Positions 9,590 to 18,256 are shown, counted from the stretch's first letter. The stretch: 64,000 bases of DNA from Sphaerochaeta halotolerans (GCF_003429665.1 NZ_QUWK01000012.1:1-64000), one strand, 5' to 3'. The notes: generated by a model from the sequence alone, not told the origin. Made by a program: numbers and translations.

Positions 9590-9957
9590 ATGGTACCAGA
9601 AGTTACTTGGAAGGAGGAATTTGAACGACTCAATCGCAAGATTGACCGTCTTTCTGCGACCAATGAGAAACTGGTCCTTCAGGGGATCAAGCAGTCTTCC
9701 CAGCTCTCCGAGCTCACTGACCAGAACAAGACACAGTCCCAAATAATCGACAAGCTTTCCTGCACCATTGATGAACTCAAGCAGGTCATAGCCTCCAGGG
9801 ATGCAAGGATAGCACAGCTTGAGGAGCAGAAGCACAGCAGCAAGCCGGCCTCCATCAACAAGGGGGAACCTTCTTCCACCAAGAAGAAAACCCGCAGTTA
9901 GATGGACCATAAGGGTACAACCTTGCCTCTCAAGGAAGCCCCTAATGCTGTTTATTG
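9590..9957 (+). pseudogene. IS66-family transposase (TnpC) N-terminal remnant
   Basis: An ATG with AGGA upstream opens 103 codons of coiled coil (heptad-rich, about residues 5-85), ending in RIAQLEEQ followed by a Ser/Lys/Pro-rich stretch (SSKPASINKGEPSSTKKKTRS is split here only by position). This is the layout of the IS66 transposase N-terminus. After a TAG stop at 9899-9901 the same frame continues with DHKGTTLPLKEAPNAV, which resembles the IS66 segment GHKGTTL following the GRKPGGQ loop. The loop itself is missing, so a short deletion and a stop are present. No catalytic DDE domain and no tnpA or tnpB partner follow. It is a dead fragment. Confidence 0.6.
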
Positions 9958-10258
9958 TTACCTCATGGTGATTGATTCCAGGAATGACCAATTCCATGGC
10001 GTGTCTGCCTGCCTGCAATTCGGAAGCAACCTCAAGGCTATTGTCGTCGCCCTCTTCTCGAACGATATCGGAGAAAAGAATTTTAGACTGAGCACGCTGA
10101 AGATGAAGGATGCAGGGTCGTTCCGCTCTGCTGATGGCATCTCCAATTTCTGCTCGGTTTTCTCCAGCATTGATACGGTCAGAAAGAACGGAGGCAACAC
10201 CTTCGGGGCCCTAACACAGTTGTTCAATAACTCATGCTCCTTGGCTTTTTCAACTAAC
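9958..10258 (-). other. Possible decayed coding fragment, family not recognised
   Basis: Read on the minus strand, this stretch gives about 90 codons with normal-looking codon use. It begins with KLVEKAKEHELLNNC near 10250, and after one apparent frameshift near 10215 it continues through GVASVLSDRINAGENRAEIG towards MELVIPGINHH near 9965. I do not recognise the family. The plus-strand frame is also open here. It may be a broken gene truncated by the IS66 fragment, or chance. Confidence 0.2.
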
Positions 10259-10350
10259 TTCTGTTTGGTATATCTAAATTGTTATAAGATGTAAAAAAAT
10301 ATCATAACAATAATTAATAATAGTAAAACATATAAAAACAGAATTAAAGA

Positions 10351-10402
10351 TATATTAATTAAAATTATAGCTATATTAAAATATTATCGAAAAATATATT
10401 AA
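10351..10402. repeat. Three TATATTAA direct repeats upstream of parA
   Basis: TATATTAA starts at 10351, 10372 and 10395, spaced 21 and 23 bases, about two helical turns each, within an AT-rich block 55-105 bases before the parA -35 box. Two more copies lie downstream of the pair, at 11664 and 11753. Such repeats could be the binding site (centromere or operator) of the ribbon-helix-helix partner. The high AT content makes chance copies more likely than usual. Confidence 0.35.
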
Positions 10403-10456
10403 AAGATACTGAAATAAATAAGTATCACGGTATTCTTGCATGATTCATAATAATAC

Positions 10457-10485
10457 TTGTACGACTGATGAACTGGGTATATACT
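10457..10485 (+). promoter_or_regulatory. Sigma-70-type promoter of the parA-RHH pair
   Basis: TTGTAC, a spacer of 17 bases, and TATACT (10480-10485). Transcription would start near 10492, before the TAAGG that precedes the ATG at 10506. This argues against the longer reading frame that opens at 10440, which would start inside the promoter. Confidence 0.7.
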
Positions 10486-10505
10486 GTTGTTTAAGGTTTA
10501 CATCC

Positions 10506-11267
10506 ATGGCAAAGACAATATCATTCCACCTGCAGAAGGGTGGTGTAGGAAAGACTACCATCTCAGGAACGCTTGCTTGCCAATCTGCTTTGGATGGGTA
10601 TAGTACGTTGTTGGTAGATGTCGATCCTCAAGGAAACGCTTCTTCGTGGTTTTTGAAAGAAGCACCTCAGTATGAATTAGCCGATGTTGTCCAAGGAAGG
10701 TGCTATATCCAGGATGCTATCATTCCCATACCACAGATACAGAACATGTCTTTACTTCCTACTTTTGGAATCGGGGGAACCTTAAAACTGTATGCTGAAA
10801 CTAAATTAGCCGAAGAACCCTTTGTCTTGCAGGATCTAGTACATGAAGTTTCGGATTCTTTTGACAGGATAATCCTTGATCTTTCACCTGGACTTGGCCG
10901 ATTGGAACGTGCAGCGCTTATCTCTAGTGATGAAGTCATCACACCGATGACTCCTGAGGTATTTAGCCTTGATGGACTTGAAATATTCATTGATGAATTG
11001 GCAAGATTGAAGAAGAATCTACGATCGACAGTGAGCCATTCAAAAATTATCATAAATTCTTTTGATAACAGGATCAAACAACACCGTGACATCTATAATG
11101 CAGCATGTAAAGGGGTGTTCACAGTATACAAGATTCCGGTCGATCCTCTTTTCAGAAAAGCTCAGGAAGCAGGCTATGCGCCTCAGCTTTTTAAAGCAAG
11201 GGGAAGAGGGTTGAAAGAAAGTACGGTTGGAGCGATCAAGACACTTAATAAAGATATTTGGAGATAA
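10506..11267 (+). CDS. ParA/MinD-type partition ATPase (orphan)
   Basis: 253 residues. It has the deviant Walker A box KGGVGKTT (residues 11-18) with the signature first lysine, the DVDPQGN Walker A' segment (38-44) and the Walker B-like ILDLSPG near 145. There is no N-terminal DNA-binding helix-turn-helix, as in the short plasmid ParA type (class Ib) whose partner is a small ribbon-helix-helix protein. It would form ATP-dependent dimers on DNA and move or space a cargo bound by its partner. The 84-residue partner follows after 3 bases. No parB or chromosomal parABS context is near, so it is probably a plasmid- or element-derived pair or a cargo-positioning system. The start was chosen from the promoter and TAAGG nine bases upstream. 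Confidence 0.88.
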   Translation: MAKTISFHLQKGGVGKTTISGTLACQSALDGYSTLLVDVDPQGNASSWFLKEAPQYELADVVQGRCYIQDAIIPIPQIQNMSLLPTFGIGGTLKLYAETKLAEEPFVLQDLVHEVSDSFDRIILDLSPGLGRLERAALISSDEVITPMTPEVFSLDGLEIFIDELARLKKNLRSTVSHSKIIINSFDNRIKQHRDIYNAACKGVFTVYKIPVDPLFRKAQEAGYAPQLFKARGRGLKESTVGAIKTLNKDIWR

Positions 11268-11270
11268 GGT

Positions 11271-11525
11271 ATGGCACTGAAGAAAAACCCGAATGTGGAA
11301 AATGAATTGGTTATGGATGAGAGCATCAGTGGGCAGAAAGCAAAGGAATTATTCTCAAATGAACCGAAGAAAAGGAAAAAAGAGAATAAGGTACTCACTA
11401 CGTTTTCAATAGAACCATCGTTCAAGCGGGAGTTGGAAGAACTGTTCCAGAGTATGGGCTTGGGCTGGGCTGCAGGAATACGATTTTCACTTCGCGAATT
11501 TGCAAAAAAACATGCTGAGGATTAG
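11271..11525 (+). CDS. Small ribbon-helix-helix partner of ParA
   Basis: 84 residues. The first half is charged and probably disordered (KAKELFSNEPKKRKKENK, about 23-40). The second half, VLTTFSIEPSFKRELEELFQ (about 41-60), looks like the beta strand and first helix of a ribbon-helix-helix domain, followed by a second helix (about 63-80). This matches the ParG/omega-like centromere-binding partners encoded directly after class Ib ParA genes: the flexible tail stimulates the ATPase and the RHH dimer binds repeats. TAAGG precedes the ATG and the gap to parA is 3 bases, so the two are co-translated. It may also repress the parA promoter. Confidence 0.65.
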   Translation: MALKKNPNVENELVMDESISGQKAKELFSNEPKKRKKENKVLTTFSIEPSFKRELEELFQSMGLGWAAGIRFSLREFAKKHAED

Positions 11526-11910
11526 TCGTTTTGCTTGTTATCGCCATACTCCATTCTTGTACAAAATACCTTGCATTTCGATAGAAAAAGTTCGTTAATT
11601 ATGTGCAATAATTAGATTATACCTATATTGAAAATACATGATACAATATAGATACTATATGTATATATTAAGGAAAAATATCATAATACTACTGTATAAG
11701 TAAGAAAGATTAAAGGAACAGTAATAAAACATACATAAAATATATGTAAGTATATATTAATAAATATCGTAAATATATTTTAAAGTATTATAGCAAAATA
11801 GAACCTATTGATATTTCACTGGTAGGATATATATAGTAAGAATCCAATATCGAAATAACCAGTTGTTTTATAGACGGAACGATTATATTACCCATTTCCA
11901 GAATTCTCTT
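11526..11910. other. AT-rich spacer downstream of the ParA-RHH pair
   Basis: About 385 bases, extremely AT-rich between 11590 and 11870, without a supported gene. TATATTAA occurs at 11664-11671 and 11753-11760, the same word repeated upstream of parA. No terminator with a clear stem and T run was found after the RHH gene. Confidence 0.5.
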
Positions 11911-11939
11911 TTGAGCTCTCATCCATCATGCGATATACT
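11911..11939 (+). promoter_or_regulatory. Promoter of the GH13 alpha-glucosidase
   Basis: TTGAGC (11911-11916), 17-base spacer, TATACT (11934-11939). The predicted transcription start is near 11945. An ATG begins exactly there, in frame with the gene, so a leaderless start is possible; the second ATG at 11960 has GAGG upstream. Confidence 0.7.
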
Positions 11940-11959
11940 CTTGTATGAGGTGTACAGAC

Positions 11960-13567
11960 ATGGCAACAGCATGGTGGGAAGAATGCATTGTGTATCAGAT
12001 CTATCCACGTAGTTTCCAAGATACAAATGGTGATGGAATTGGGGATTTGCAAGGTATCATCAAACGTATGGATTACCTTGTATCCCTTGGTATTGACGCC
12101 ATATGGCTGAATCCAATCTATTGCTCGCCAATGGCAGATTTTGGCTATGATATCACAGACTATCAGAATATTGATCCGATATTTGGCACATTAGAAGATT
12201 CTGATCAATTGCTGCGTGAAGCACATAAGCGAAATATTAGGGTTATCTTCGACATGGTACTCAATCATACTTCAATAGAACACCCATGGTTCCAAGAGAG
12301 CAGACTATCAAAGGATAATGCCAAGGCTGATTATTACATCTGGAGTGATACCATACCCAATAATTGGCAAGGAGCCTTTGGGAAAAAGGCTTGGACGTAT
12401 GATGATGTACGCAAGCAATACTATCTCCATTCTTTTCTCGAGGAACAACCTGATCTCAATTGGAGAAATCAAGAGGTTGTGGATGCAATGTTTTCGATTC
12501 TACGATTTTGGCTGGATCGCGGAGTAGATGGGTTCAGGCTTGATGTGATCAATTGCATCGTCAAAGACAAAACGTTCAGGAGCAATCCAAAGATTGTTGG
12601 CTCTCGACTGAGACCATATGATATGCAACGCCACATTTTTGATAGGAATAGGCCCGGAACACACCAAAAATTGAGAATGATGCGTCATTTGGTTGATTCT
12701 TACCAGGATAGAATGTTGGTTGGGGAGATTCTGGCGGAAATACCAGGTGAACCAGAGTTGGCTGCTTCCTTTCTTGGAAGAAACTGGGATGAACTTCATC
12801 TTTCATTTGACTTTTCACTTGCGTATACCCGATTCAATGCAGTCAAATGGCAACGTAGTGCGAAACGTTGGTGCGAGGCTGTAGGGAAAAATAGAGTACC
12901 GAGTTGGGTATTAAACAACCATGATATATCACGGTTAGTAAGCCGACTAAAAGGAAATATAGCAAAAGCGAAACTTGCGTCACTTTTCTTACTTACACAA
13001 CGAGGATCAATATTCTTGTATTATGGGGAAGAATTAGGGTTACCAGATTCCAAAGTTCCCTGGAAATCCATCCATGATCCAGTAGGTAAACGATACTGGC
13101 CAGTCCATCCAGGAAGAGACCCTGCCAGAGGCCCTATGATTTGGACTGACGAAGAAGGCTATGGATTCAGTGACGGGAGCAGCTGGCTTCCGTTTGCACC
13201 AGACGCAGGAGCTTATGCAGTAGCAGTACAAGAACAAGATGCTTCGTCCATGCTGAATTATTATCGCGCACTGATAACGATGAGGAAAGAAGAACCCATT
13301 TATCGACGTGGTACTTGTGCATATCTCAATACAAACAACAAGCATACTGTTTGTTACTTGAGAGAGTATGATAATGAAAAACGCATGATACTTCTTAATT
13401 TCAGTGGAAGGAACCAAACCATCTCTATCCGCGATATGGAACATCCAAAAGGTGAATGGACGCTTCGTTTTTCATCACAGAGGATGTTGTATGATACCAA
13501 GACTGAATCGTTTGTGCTTCAGCCTTGGCAAGGTTGTATCTACAGTCTGAAGAGCAAGTCATCATAA
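11960..13567 (+). CDS. GH13 alpha-glucosidase (oligo-1,6-glucosidase type)
   Basis: 535 residues, typical of the GH13 subfamily 31 enzymes. The start region WWEECIVYQIYPRSFQDTNGDGIGDL is diagnostic. The nucleophile lies in GVDGFRLDVI, the acid/base in VGEIL and the transition-state stabiliser in NNHD. No signal peptide, so it acts in the cytoplasm on isomaltose-type or other short alpha-glucosides. I chose the ATG at 11960 because it gives the family's usual N-terminus and has GAGG nine bases upstream; the in-frame ATG at 11945 would make a leaderless mRNA product five residues longer. It has its own promoter and its 3' end overlaps the convergent glnN by 28 bases. Confidence 0.92.
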   Translation: MATAWWEECIVYQIYPRSFQDTNGDGIGDLQGIIKRMDYLVSLGIDAIWLNPIYCSPMADFGYDITDYQNIDPIFGTLEDSDQLLREAHKRNIRVIFDMVLNHTSIEHPWFQESRLSKDNAKADYYIWSDTIPNNWQGAFGKKAWTYDDVRKQYYLHSFLEEQPDLNWRNQEVVDAMFSILRFWLDRGVDGFRLDVINCIVKDKTFRSNPKIVGSRLRPYDMQRHIFDRNRPGTHQKLRMMRHLVDSYQDRMLVGEILAEIPGEPELAASFLGRNWDELHLSFDFSLAYTRFNAVKWQRSAKRWCEAVGKNRVPSWVLNNHDISRLVSRLKGNIAKAKLASLFLLTQRGSIFLYYGEELGLPDSKVPWKSIHDPVGKRYWPVHPGRDPARGPMIWTDEEGYGFSDGSSWLPFAPDAGAYAVAVQEQDASSMLNYYRALITMRKEEPIYRRGTCAYLNTNNKHTVCYLREYDNEKRMILLNFSGRNQTISIRDMEHPKGEWTLRFSSQRMLYDTKTESFVLQPWQGCIYSLKSKSS

Positions 13568-15660
13568 CTGGGGAATGGCCAGTATTGCTTTTCAGTATAT
13601 GTCTCAGCAAGATCTACATGAATTCTCAATGTTTGCATCTGAGGTACCACTTCATCCCGATAGATTTGTGCCTGGGTGAGCACTTGGTCATGGTATGAAA
13701 GTGCTTTTGCTACACATACATGCAAGTACTCGGTTGCTTCAATTGTTAGGTTGAGAGCATTCTGAACAATGACAACATTCCGCTTCTGTGATGTGGTGTC
13801 GAGACCAATGAGTTCTTGCTTGGCAATGGCATCACTCAGTTTCCCTACATATTCACTCACTGCAGGAATGACGTATTTTCTACACATTTCCACCATAATT
13901 GAAGCCTCAATATTGATCTGTTTGCTGTAGGTCTGCAGATAGATTTCCAGTCGAGAAGTTATTTCACCCTTGGTGAATACCTTCTGGTTCTCAAACAATT
14001 CTAGACTCTTTTCACTGAGCATCTGGGGCAGTGCACTGACGGTATCCTTGAACTCTGGAAGCCCCCGCTGCTTTGCCTCGTCTTTCCATTCCTTGCTGTA
14101 GCCATTTCCATTGAAGATGATACGTTTGTGTTCTTGGTAAAACTCCGTGATTATGTTGTGGCACTCTACTTCAATATCTTCTGCAGATTCGAGGCGTTTT
14201 GCAACTTCTTCGAGGACCTGTGCAACAGCAGTATTGATATAGATATTCGGCCCTGCCATTGACTGTGAAGAACCTACCATCCTGTATTCGAACTTATTCC
14301 CAGTGAATGCAATGGGGCTGGTTCTGTTTCGGTCGGTCAGGTCTTTGGGGAGTTGTGGTAGCATGGTCATTCCCATCTGCAGGTATTGGCGGTCACTCTT
14401 GGTGCAAGAACCATCCCTTGAAATGGTATCGAGTATAGTGCTGAGCTGCTCTCCAAGATAAATGCTGATAATTGCAGGAGGTGCTTCTGCACTTCCCAAG
14501 CGGTGATCATTACCGGCTGTTGCAGCTCCGCAACGAATGAGAGGAGCATATTCGTCCATTGCCTTGATAAAGGCAGTAAGGAATATGAGAAATTGTAGAT
14601 TGTCTTCAACATTGCTTCCGGGGCTAAGGAGATTCGTGCCATCATCAGTACTAAGCGACCAATTGTCATGTTTGCCCGATCCATTTACTCCCAAGAAGGG
14701 TTTTTCATGGAGCAGGGCGACCATTCCATGGCGAAGTGCAACCATCTGAAGTACATCCATTAAAAGTTGATTGTGGTCAGTTGAGAGGTTGGCTGCGTCA
14801 TAGACGACTGCAATCTCGAACTGGTTGGGAGCTGCTTCCTTGTGCTGGGTTTTGCTGCTGATGCCAAGCTTCCAGAGTTCAAAATTGAGTTCACTCATAA
14901 ATACTGTCACACGGTCCCCTATCGTGCCGTAGTAGTGGTCGTTCAGTTCTTGCCCCTTGGCTGCCAGGTTGCCCATAACAGTACGTCCTGTAAGCCTGAG
15001 GTCGGGTCTCTGGTCATAGAACTGCTTGTCCACCAGAAAATACTCCTGCTCTGGACCAATGTTGACAATGATGCGTTTTGCTTTGGTATTACCCAGAGCC
15101 TTCAGTACGCGTAGTGTCTGTTTTTCCAGTGCTTGGTTGCTTCTCAGCAGTGGTACCTTCTTATCCAGTGCTTCTCCGTTGTAGGAGAAGAATGCAGTAG
15201 GGATATACAGGGTCTTTACCCCGTTGATGTCCTTGATGAAGGCTGGAGATGATGTGTCCCAAGCGGTGTATCCGCGAGCTTCAAAGGTAGCACGAAGGCC
15301 TCCATTTGGGAAAGAAGATGCATCTCCCTCTCCCTTGATCAGCTCCCTGCCACTAAACTCAAGCAGAACTTTCCCTCCCTTTGTAGGGCTGATGAATGAA
15401 TCATGTTTCTCTGCGGTAAGACCAGTAAGAGGTTGGAACCAGTGACAAAAATGGGTAGCTCCTCTTGTAAGCGCCCACTGCTTCATTGCGCTTGCTACAA
15501 AGTCGGCAAGTTCACTGGTTAGTTCGCGTTGACCACGCTGGACTTCCTTCAGCTGTCTGATGATCGGATCGCTGAGGTATTTACCCATCTCTACTTCAGT
15601 GAAGCAATTAACTCCATAGAAATCGGTAACCGGTGTTTTGGCGTAGTCAATATCGAACAT
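13540..15660 (-). CDS. glnN: Type III glutamine synthetase
   Basis: 706 residues, the length of GSIII enzymes (about 700) and far larger than GSI or GSII. It shows the GSIII landmarks: an N-terminal region ending in THFCHWFQPLTG, the catalytic-domain segments EQEYFLVD (glutamate and metal ligands), NQFEIAVVYD, VNGSGKHDNWSLS and NRTSPIAFTGNKFEYR. It makes glutamine from glutamate, ammonia and ATP and is the likely main ammonia-assimilating enzyme here. The start chosen (MFDIDYAKTPV) has AGAGGA about nine bases upstream; longer in-frame starts lie in the leader. A TTGCAT-18-TATTGT promoter candidate lies about 50 bases upstream. Confidence 0.95.
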   Translation of the reverse strand: MFDIDYAKTPVTDFYGVNCFTEVEMGKYLSDPIIRQLKEVQRGQRELTSELADFVASAMKQWALTRGATHFCHWFQPLTGLTAEKHDSFISPTKGGKVLLEFSGRELIKGEGDASSFPNGGLRATFEARGYTAWDTSSPAFIKDINGVKTLYIPTAFFSYNGEALDKKVPLLRSNQALEKQTLRVLKALGNTKAKRIIVNIGPEQEYFLVDKQFYDQRPDLRLTGRTVMGNLAAKGQELNDHYYGTIGDRVTVFMSELNFELWKLGISSKTQHKEAAPNQFEIAVVYDAANLSTDHNQLLMDVLQMVALRHGMVALLHEKPFLGVNGSGKHDNWSLSTDDGTNLLSPGSNVEDNLQFLIFLTAFIKAMDEYAPLIRCGAATAGNDHRLGSAEAPPAIISIYLGEQLSTILDTISRDGSCTKSDRQYLQMGMTMLPQLPKDLTDRNRTSPIAFTGNKFEYRMVGSSQSMAGPNIYINTAVAQVLEEVAKRLESAEDIEVECHNIITEFYQEHKRIIFNGNGYSKEWKDEAKQRGLPEFKDTVSALPQMLSEKSLELFENQKVFTKGEITSRLEIYLQTYSKQINIEASIMVEMCRKYVIPAVSEYVGKLSDAIAKQELIGLDTTSQKRNVVIVQNALNLTIEATEYLHVCVAKALSYHDQVLTQAQIYRDEVVPQMQTLRIHVDLAETYTEKQYWPFPSYDDLLFRL

Positions 15661-15744
15661 AATGCCCATCCTCTGACGTGGTATGTTCAGACAATACACA
15701 CTTTTTGCATGATTATGCAAGAAGGAAGAAGTTTACAGCGTGTC

Positions 15745-16830
15745 TTATGGTGTGATGGTGATGGTGATGGTATCTTTGTACTGTCCTGCTGGCGCCATAT
15801 CAGCACGTATCTGGTCAATTCCGGTTACTTCAATCGAGCGTAAGTTTGGTACACTGGAAGAAAGTCCTGTCCAATCTACCGAGACACTACCGGTGACCGG
15901 TTCTCCACCAAAGAGTAGATGGTAAGGAATTGCGAATAGACTACGTTGACCATCTAGATGCAAGCTGAAGGATTGGCTTCCCTCACTATCGCTGAACAAT
16001 ACCTCAACGCCATACAATTTTCCACTCTCTGCATTCTGTAGTGTCAGCTGAGCTTCAGCTATTTTTGTCTTATCTGTTCCATAGGCATCCTGAATGGAAA
16101 AGCCTGGTTCTTCAACAATGGTTAGGGTAAGAATCGGATTGCCAATTACTTCTCCAAAAGGTATATCCACAATTGGAGACTCTCTGAAACTCTGACCCGG
16201 TAAAGGTGCGCTTCCATTGCTTGGTATAACCTGTCCCTCAATACTCGCATACGTATATCCCTGATAGAATCCACTACCTTTATCTGCAGTAGCAATATTG
16301 AATGTTCCAAGGTTGTTAGAAGTCAGGGTATAGCTTGACCCGGATCTAACCATGTTCTCCATGGCTGTTTCCCATGATACCAGATAGAGCTGAATCGAAC
16401 TAATTTTAGATACTTGGTTTCCTGAAGCTCCAGGGATCATAGGAGTTCCCGGAGTACTCGTGATATCCTGCTTAAGAAAGCCTCCATCAGCGAGATTTGT
16501 TACAGCAACAATACGGAATCCAAAGCTTCTGTTACTGTCATAATGCTTTTGTCCACTCGAATCAGTATAAGAGTATCGATCACCGGAGAAAGAAATACCG
16601 TTGGTAATAGGAGAAACTACCATAAAAGTAGGATCGAATAATGGAGAACCATTAGTCTGAAAGGTCATGGTACCCAGAAGCGCAATAAGGTTGCCATCGG
16701 GGAACAGAGGTGAGGTACCAATCTGGAAGACCAATGGATTTGAGTTGTCGTAATCAACTTCAATCTGACCCCAAAGAATAGCCTGGCTGTAGAGAACCAA
16801 AATTGAGATCATCAATACCAATTTTTTCAT
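15745..16830 (-). CDS. Secreted beta-rich protein, paralogue 1, pilin-like C-terminus
   Basis: 361 residues with a signal peptide (MKKLVLMISILVLYSQAILWG). The mature protein is rich in Thr, Ser, Gly and beta-branched residues and has no Cys. It is a diverged tandem paralogue of the next gene. Shared blocks are ALLGxxTxxxNG near residue 50, a Pro/Gly loop near 130, GxSYxLT near 165, YGVEVLFS near 272, the SLHLDG and IPYHLLFGG block near 290-305, and the end PAGQYKDTITITITP. That last motif and the PYxL-turn resemble the C-terminal half of spore-coat-U/CsuA-B type secreted pilins, whose last strand reads GxYxDTVTVT. It is probably exported and assembled at the surface. No chaperone or usher is nearby. 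The predicted mRNA is leaderless. Confidence 0.65.
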   Translation of the reverse strand: MKKLVLMISILVLYSQAILWGQIEVDYDNSNPLVFQIGTSPLFPDGNLIALLGTMTFQTNGSPLFDPTFMVVSPITNGISFSGDRYSYTDSSGQKHYDSNRSFGFRIVAVTNLADGGFLKQDITSTPGTPMIPGASGNQVSKISSIQLYLVSWETAMENMVRSGSSYTLTSNNLGTFNIATADKGSGFYQGYTYASIEGQVIPSNGSAPLPGQSFRESPIVDIPFGEVIGNPILTLTIVEEPGFSIQDAYGTDKTKIAEAQLTLQNAESGKLYGVEVLFSDSEGSQSFSLHLDGQRSLFAIPYHLLFGGEPVTGSVSVDWTGLSSSVPNLRSIEVTGIDQIRADMAPAGQYKDTITITITP

Positions 16831-16836
16831 GCATGC

Positions 16837-16865
16837 ATCGTATAAAAGAAATAGGAATAGTTCAA
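16837..16865 (-). promoter_or_regulatory. Promoter with a predicted leaderless start (secreted paralogue 1)
   Basis: On the minus strand TTGAAC (16865-16860), 17-base spacer, TACGAT (16842-16837), then six bases GCATGC and the ATG. The expected +1 falls on the A of ATG. There is no Shine-Dalgarno sequence. Confidence 0.6.
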
Positions 16866-16922
16866 TAGATCATTTCTTACTTAAGAATAATTCTTGATAA
16901 AAAGTAATACTTTCAAATGCTC

Positions 16923-18053
16923 CTACATTGTATCAAGAGGAACGATAAGCACCGTGACCGTATCCTTGTAAAAGCCTTGGGGAGCGTTTTCAACGAAGGA
17001 AGAAGATTCAACCAAAACAGAAACATCCTTTGTGATTGACGCATTGTCATCGTTTTGTGTGTATAGTTGATCCCAAACCATTAGTACATTGTTACTGATC
17101 TCAGTATTTCCTAAAAATAATCGATAGGGGAACCCATGCTCGGAGATATCACCATTCAAGTGTAAGGTGAATCCAGCAGGATCAGAACTGCTGAATGCTA
17201 TTTCTACACCGTATTCCGTATTTTGTGCAGCCAGGAATACCTGCAGTTGCAATCTAGCGATCACTTGTGGTATCCCCATCAGGGCAGTTTGGAGGTCAAA
17301 ATTCTCAAATCTTTCAAGTATGGTTAATTCAAAATAATACTCAAATTCAAAATCCCCTTCATATGGTATATCTGGGATAGTAGTGGGCTCTCCTGTTTCT
17401 CCGATGAAAGGGGCATCATCATCCATGGTGGTGCCTCCATTCAAGGTTATGGGTATAATTTCATTTGGTTTATTTTGACTTACAGTGGCTGAAACGCTGA
17501 AGAATCCCACATTACTCCCATCAGTCAACCTATAACTGGTACCTGGAATAAAATAGGATGGTCCTCCTGTAGAATTTTCCAGAACCAGATAGATCAGCAT
17601 AGAAGCACCTCCCGGTGTTACGTTTCCATTCGCTGGGCCAAGTGGAATCTCCCCCGGGCTAACGATGACACTCTGTTCAACATTTCCGGAAATAACCGTT
17701 ATGGCTCTGATATGTACAGGTATTGCATTGTTGTATTGAACATTCGGCCAACCTCCAACATATGTGTACCCCTCTATATACAAGTTCGACTCAAGCCCAA
17801 GACTGAACATTTCTGGCTGAAAGGTTTGATTTCCATTTGGAGTAACGGTTACAACACCCAGTAATGCGGTGAAATAACTATCCAGAATTCCTGTATTACT
17901 CACTCCATCCAGTACAGGTGGATTGCCATATACAAATTGAATGAAGAGTTCCTGCTGGTAATTGGCAGTATAGGAAGAAGTATTGCTTGCATAAAGAGAT
18001 GCTATACTAAACAGAGAGAAAAGCAATAGACTCAGAATCTTTTGTCTTTTCAT
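16923..18053 (-). CDS. Secreted beta-rich protein, paralogue 2, pilin-like C-terminus
   Basis: 376 residues with a signal peptide (MKRQKILSLLLFSLFSIASLYA). It has the same blocks as its downstream neighbour: ALLGVVTVTPNG, a Pro/Gly loop, GTSYRLT, YGVEIAFSS, TLHLNGD, FPYRLFLGN and the end PQGFYKDTVTVLIVP. It has an extra acidic insertion near residues 205-235 (MDDDAPFIGETGEP). Like paralogue 1 it has no Cys, so it would not be held by the disulfide typical of classical chaperone-usher subunits. The arrangement points to two subunits of one surface structure or to antigenic paralogues. Function is not established. Promoter TTGACA-18-TAGACT gives a leaderless mRNA. Confidence 0.65.
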   Translation of the reverse strand: MKRQKILSLLLFSLFSIASLYASNTSSYTANYQQELFIQFVYGNPPVLDGVSNTGILDSYFTALLGVVTVTPNGNQTFQPEMFSLGLESNLYIEGYTYVGGWPNVQYNNAIPVHIRAITVISGNVEQSVIVSPGEIPLGPANGNVTPGGASMLIYLVLENSTGGPSYFIPGTSYRLTDGSNVGFFSVSATVSQNKPNEIIPITLNGGTTMDDDAPFIGETGEPTTIPDIPYEGDFEFEYYFELTILERFENFDLQTALMGIPQVIARLQLQVFLAAQNTEYGVEIAFSSSDPAGFTLHLNGDISEHGFPYRLFLGNTEISNNVLMVWDQLYTQNDDNASITKDVSVLVESSSFVENAPQGFYKDTVTVLIVPLDTM

Positions 18054-18059
18054 GTAACT

Positions 18060-18089
18060 AGTCTAGATATGTCATAACCTAAATGTCAA
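18060..18089 (-). promoter_or_regulatory. Strong promoter with a predicted leaderless start (secreted paralogue 2)
   Basis: On the minus strand a consensus TTGACA (18089-18084), 18-base spacer, TAGACT (18065-18060), six bases AGTTAC and the ATG. No Shine-Dalgarno sequence is present. An inverted repeat, AACCTAA/TTAGGTT, spans the -35 box (18077-18100). Confidence 0.7.
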
Positions 18090-18256
18090 GCCTTAGGTTG
18101 TTTGCATTCGCAGGAATGATAGAGCACAAAAAGAAAGTGTTTCTTGTGGAAATTCGTATTTTCCTCAGTATTCTTATAGGCACTGCTCCACATATGGCAA
18201 CACGTGAAATGCAAGGAAAGCCCCTTTGGTTGAGTCTTCCCTGTACTTCTGGTCAA

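Noticed and set aside
9497..10018. 173-codon minus-strand frame across the IS66 fragment
   Set aside because: Its left part is antisense to the transposase coiled coil and has the Leu-rich composition expected of such a shadow; only the right end overlaps the possible decayed gene.
10440..10505. Earlier start for ParA
   Set aside because: The longer reading begins upstream of and inside a good promoter (TTGTAC-17-TATACT) and adds residues not seen in the family.
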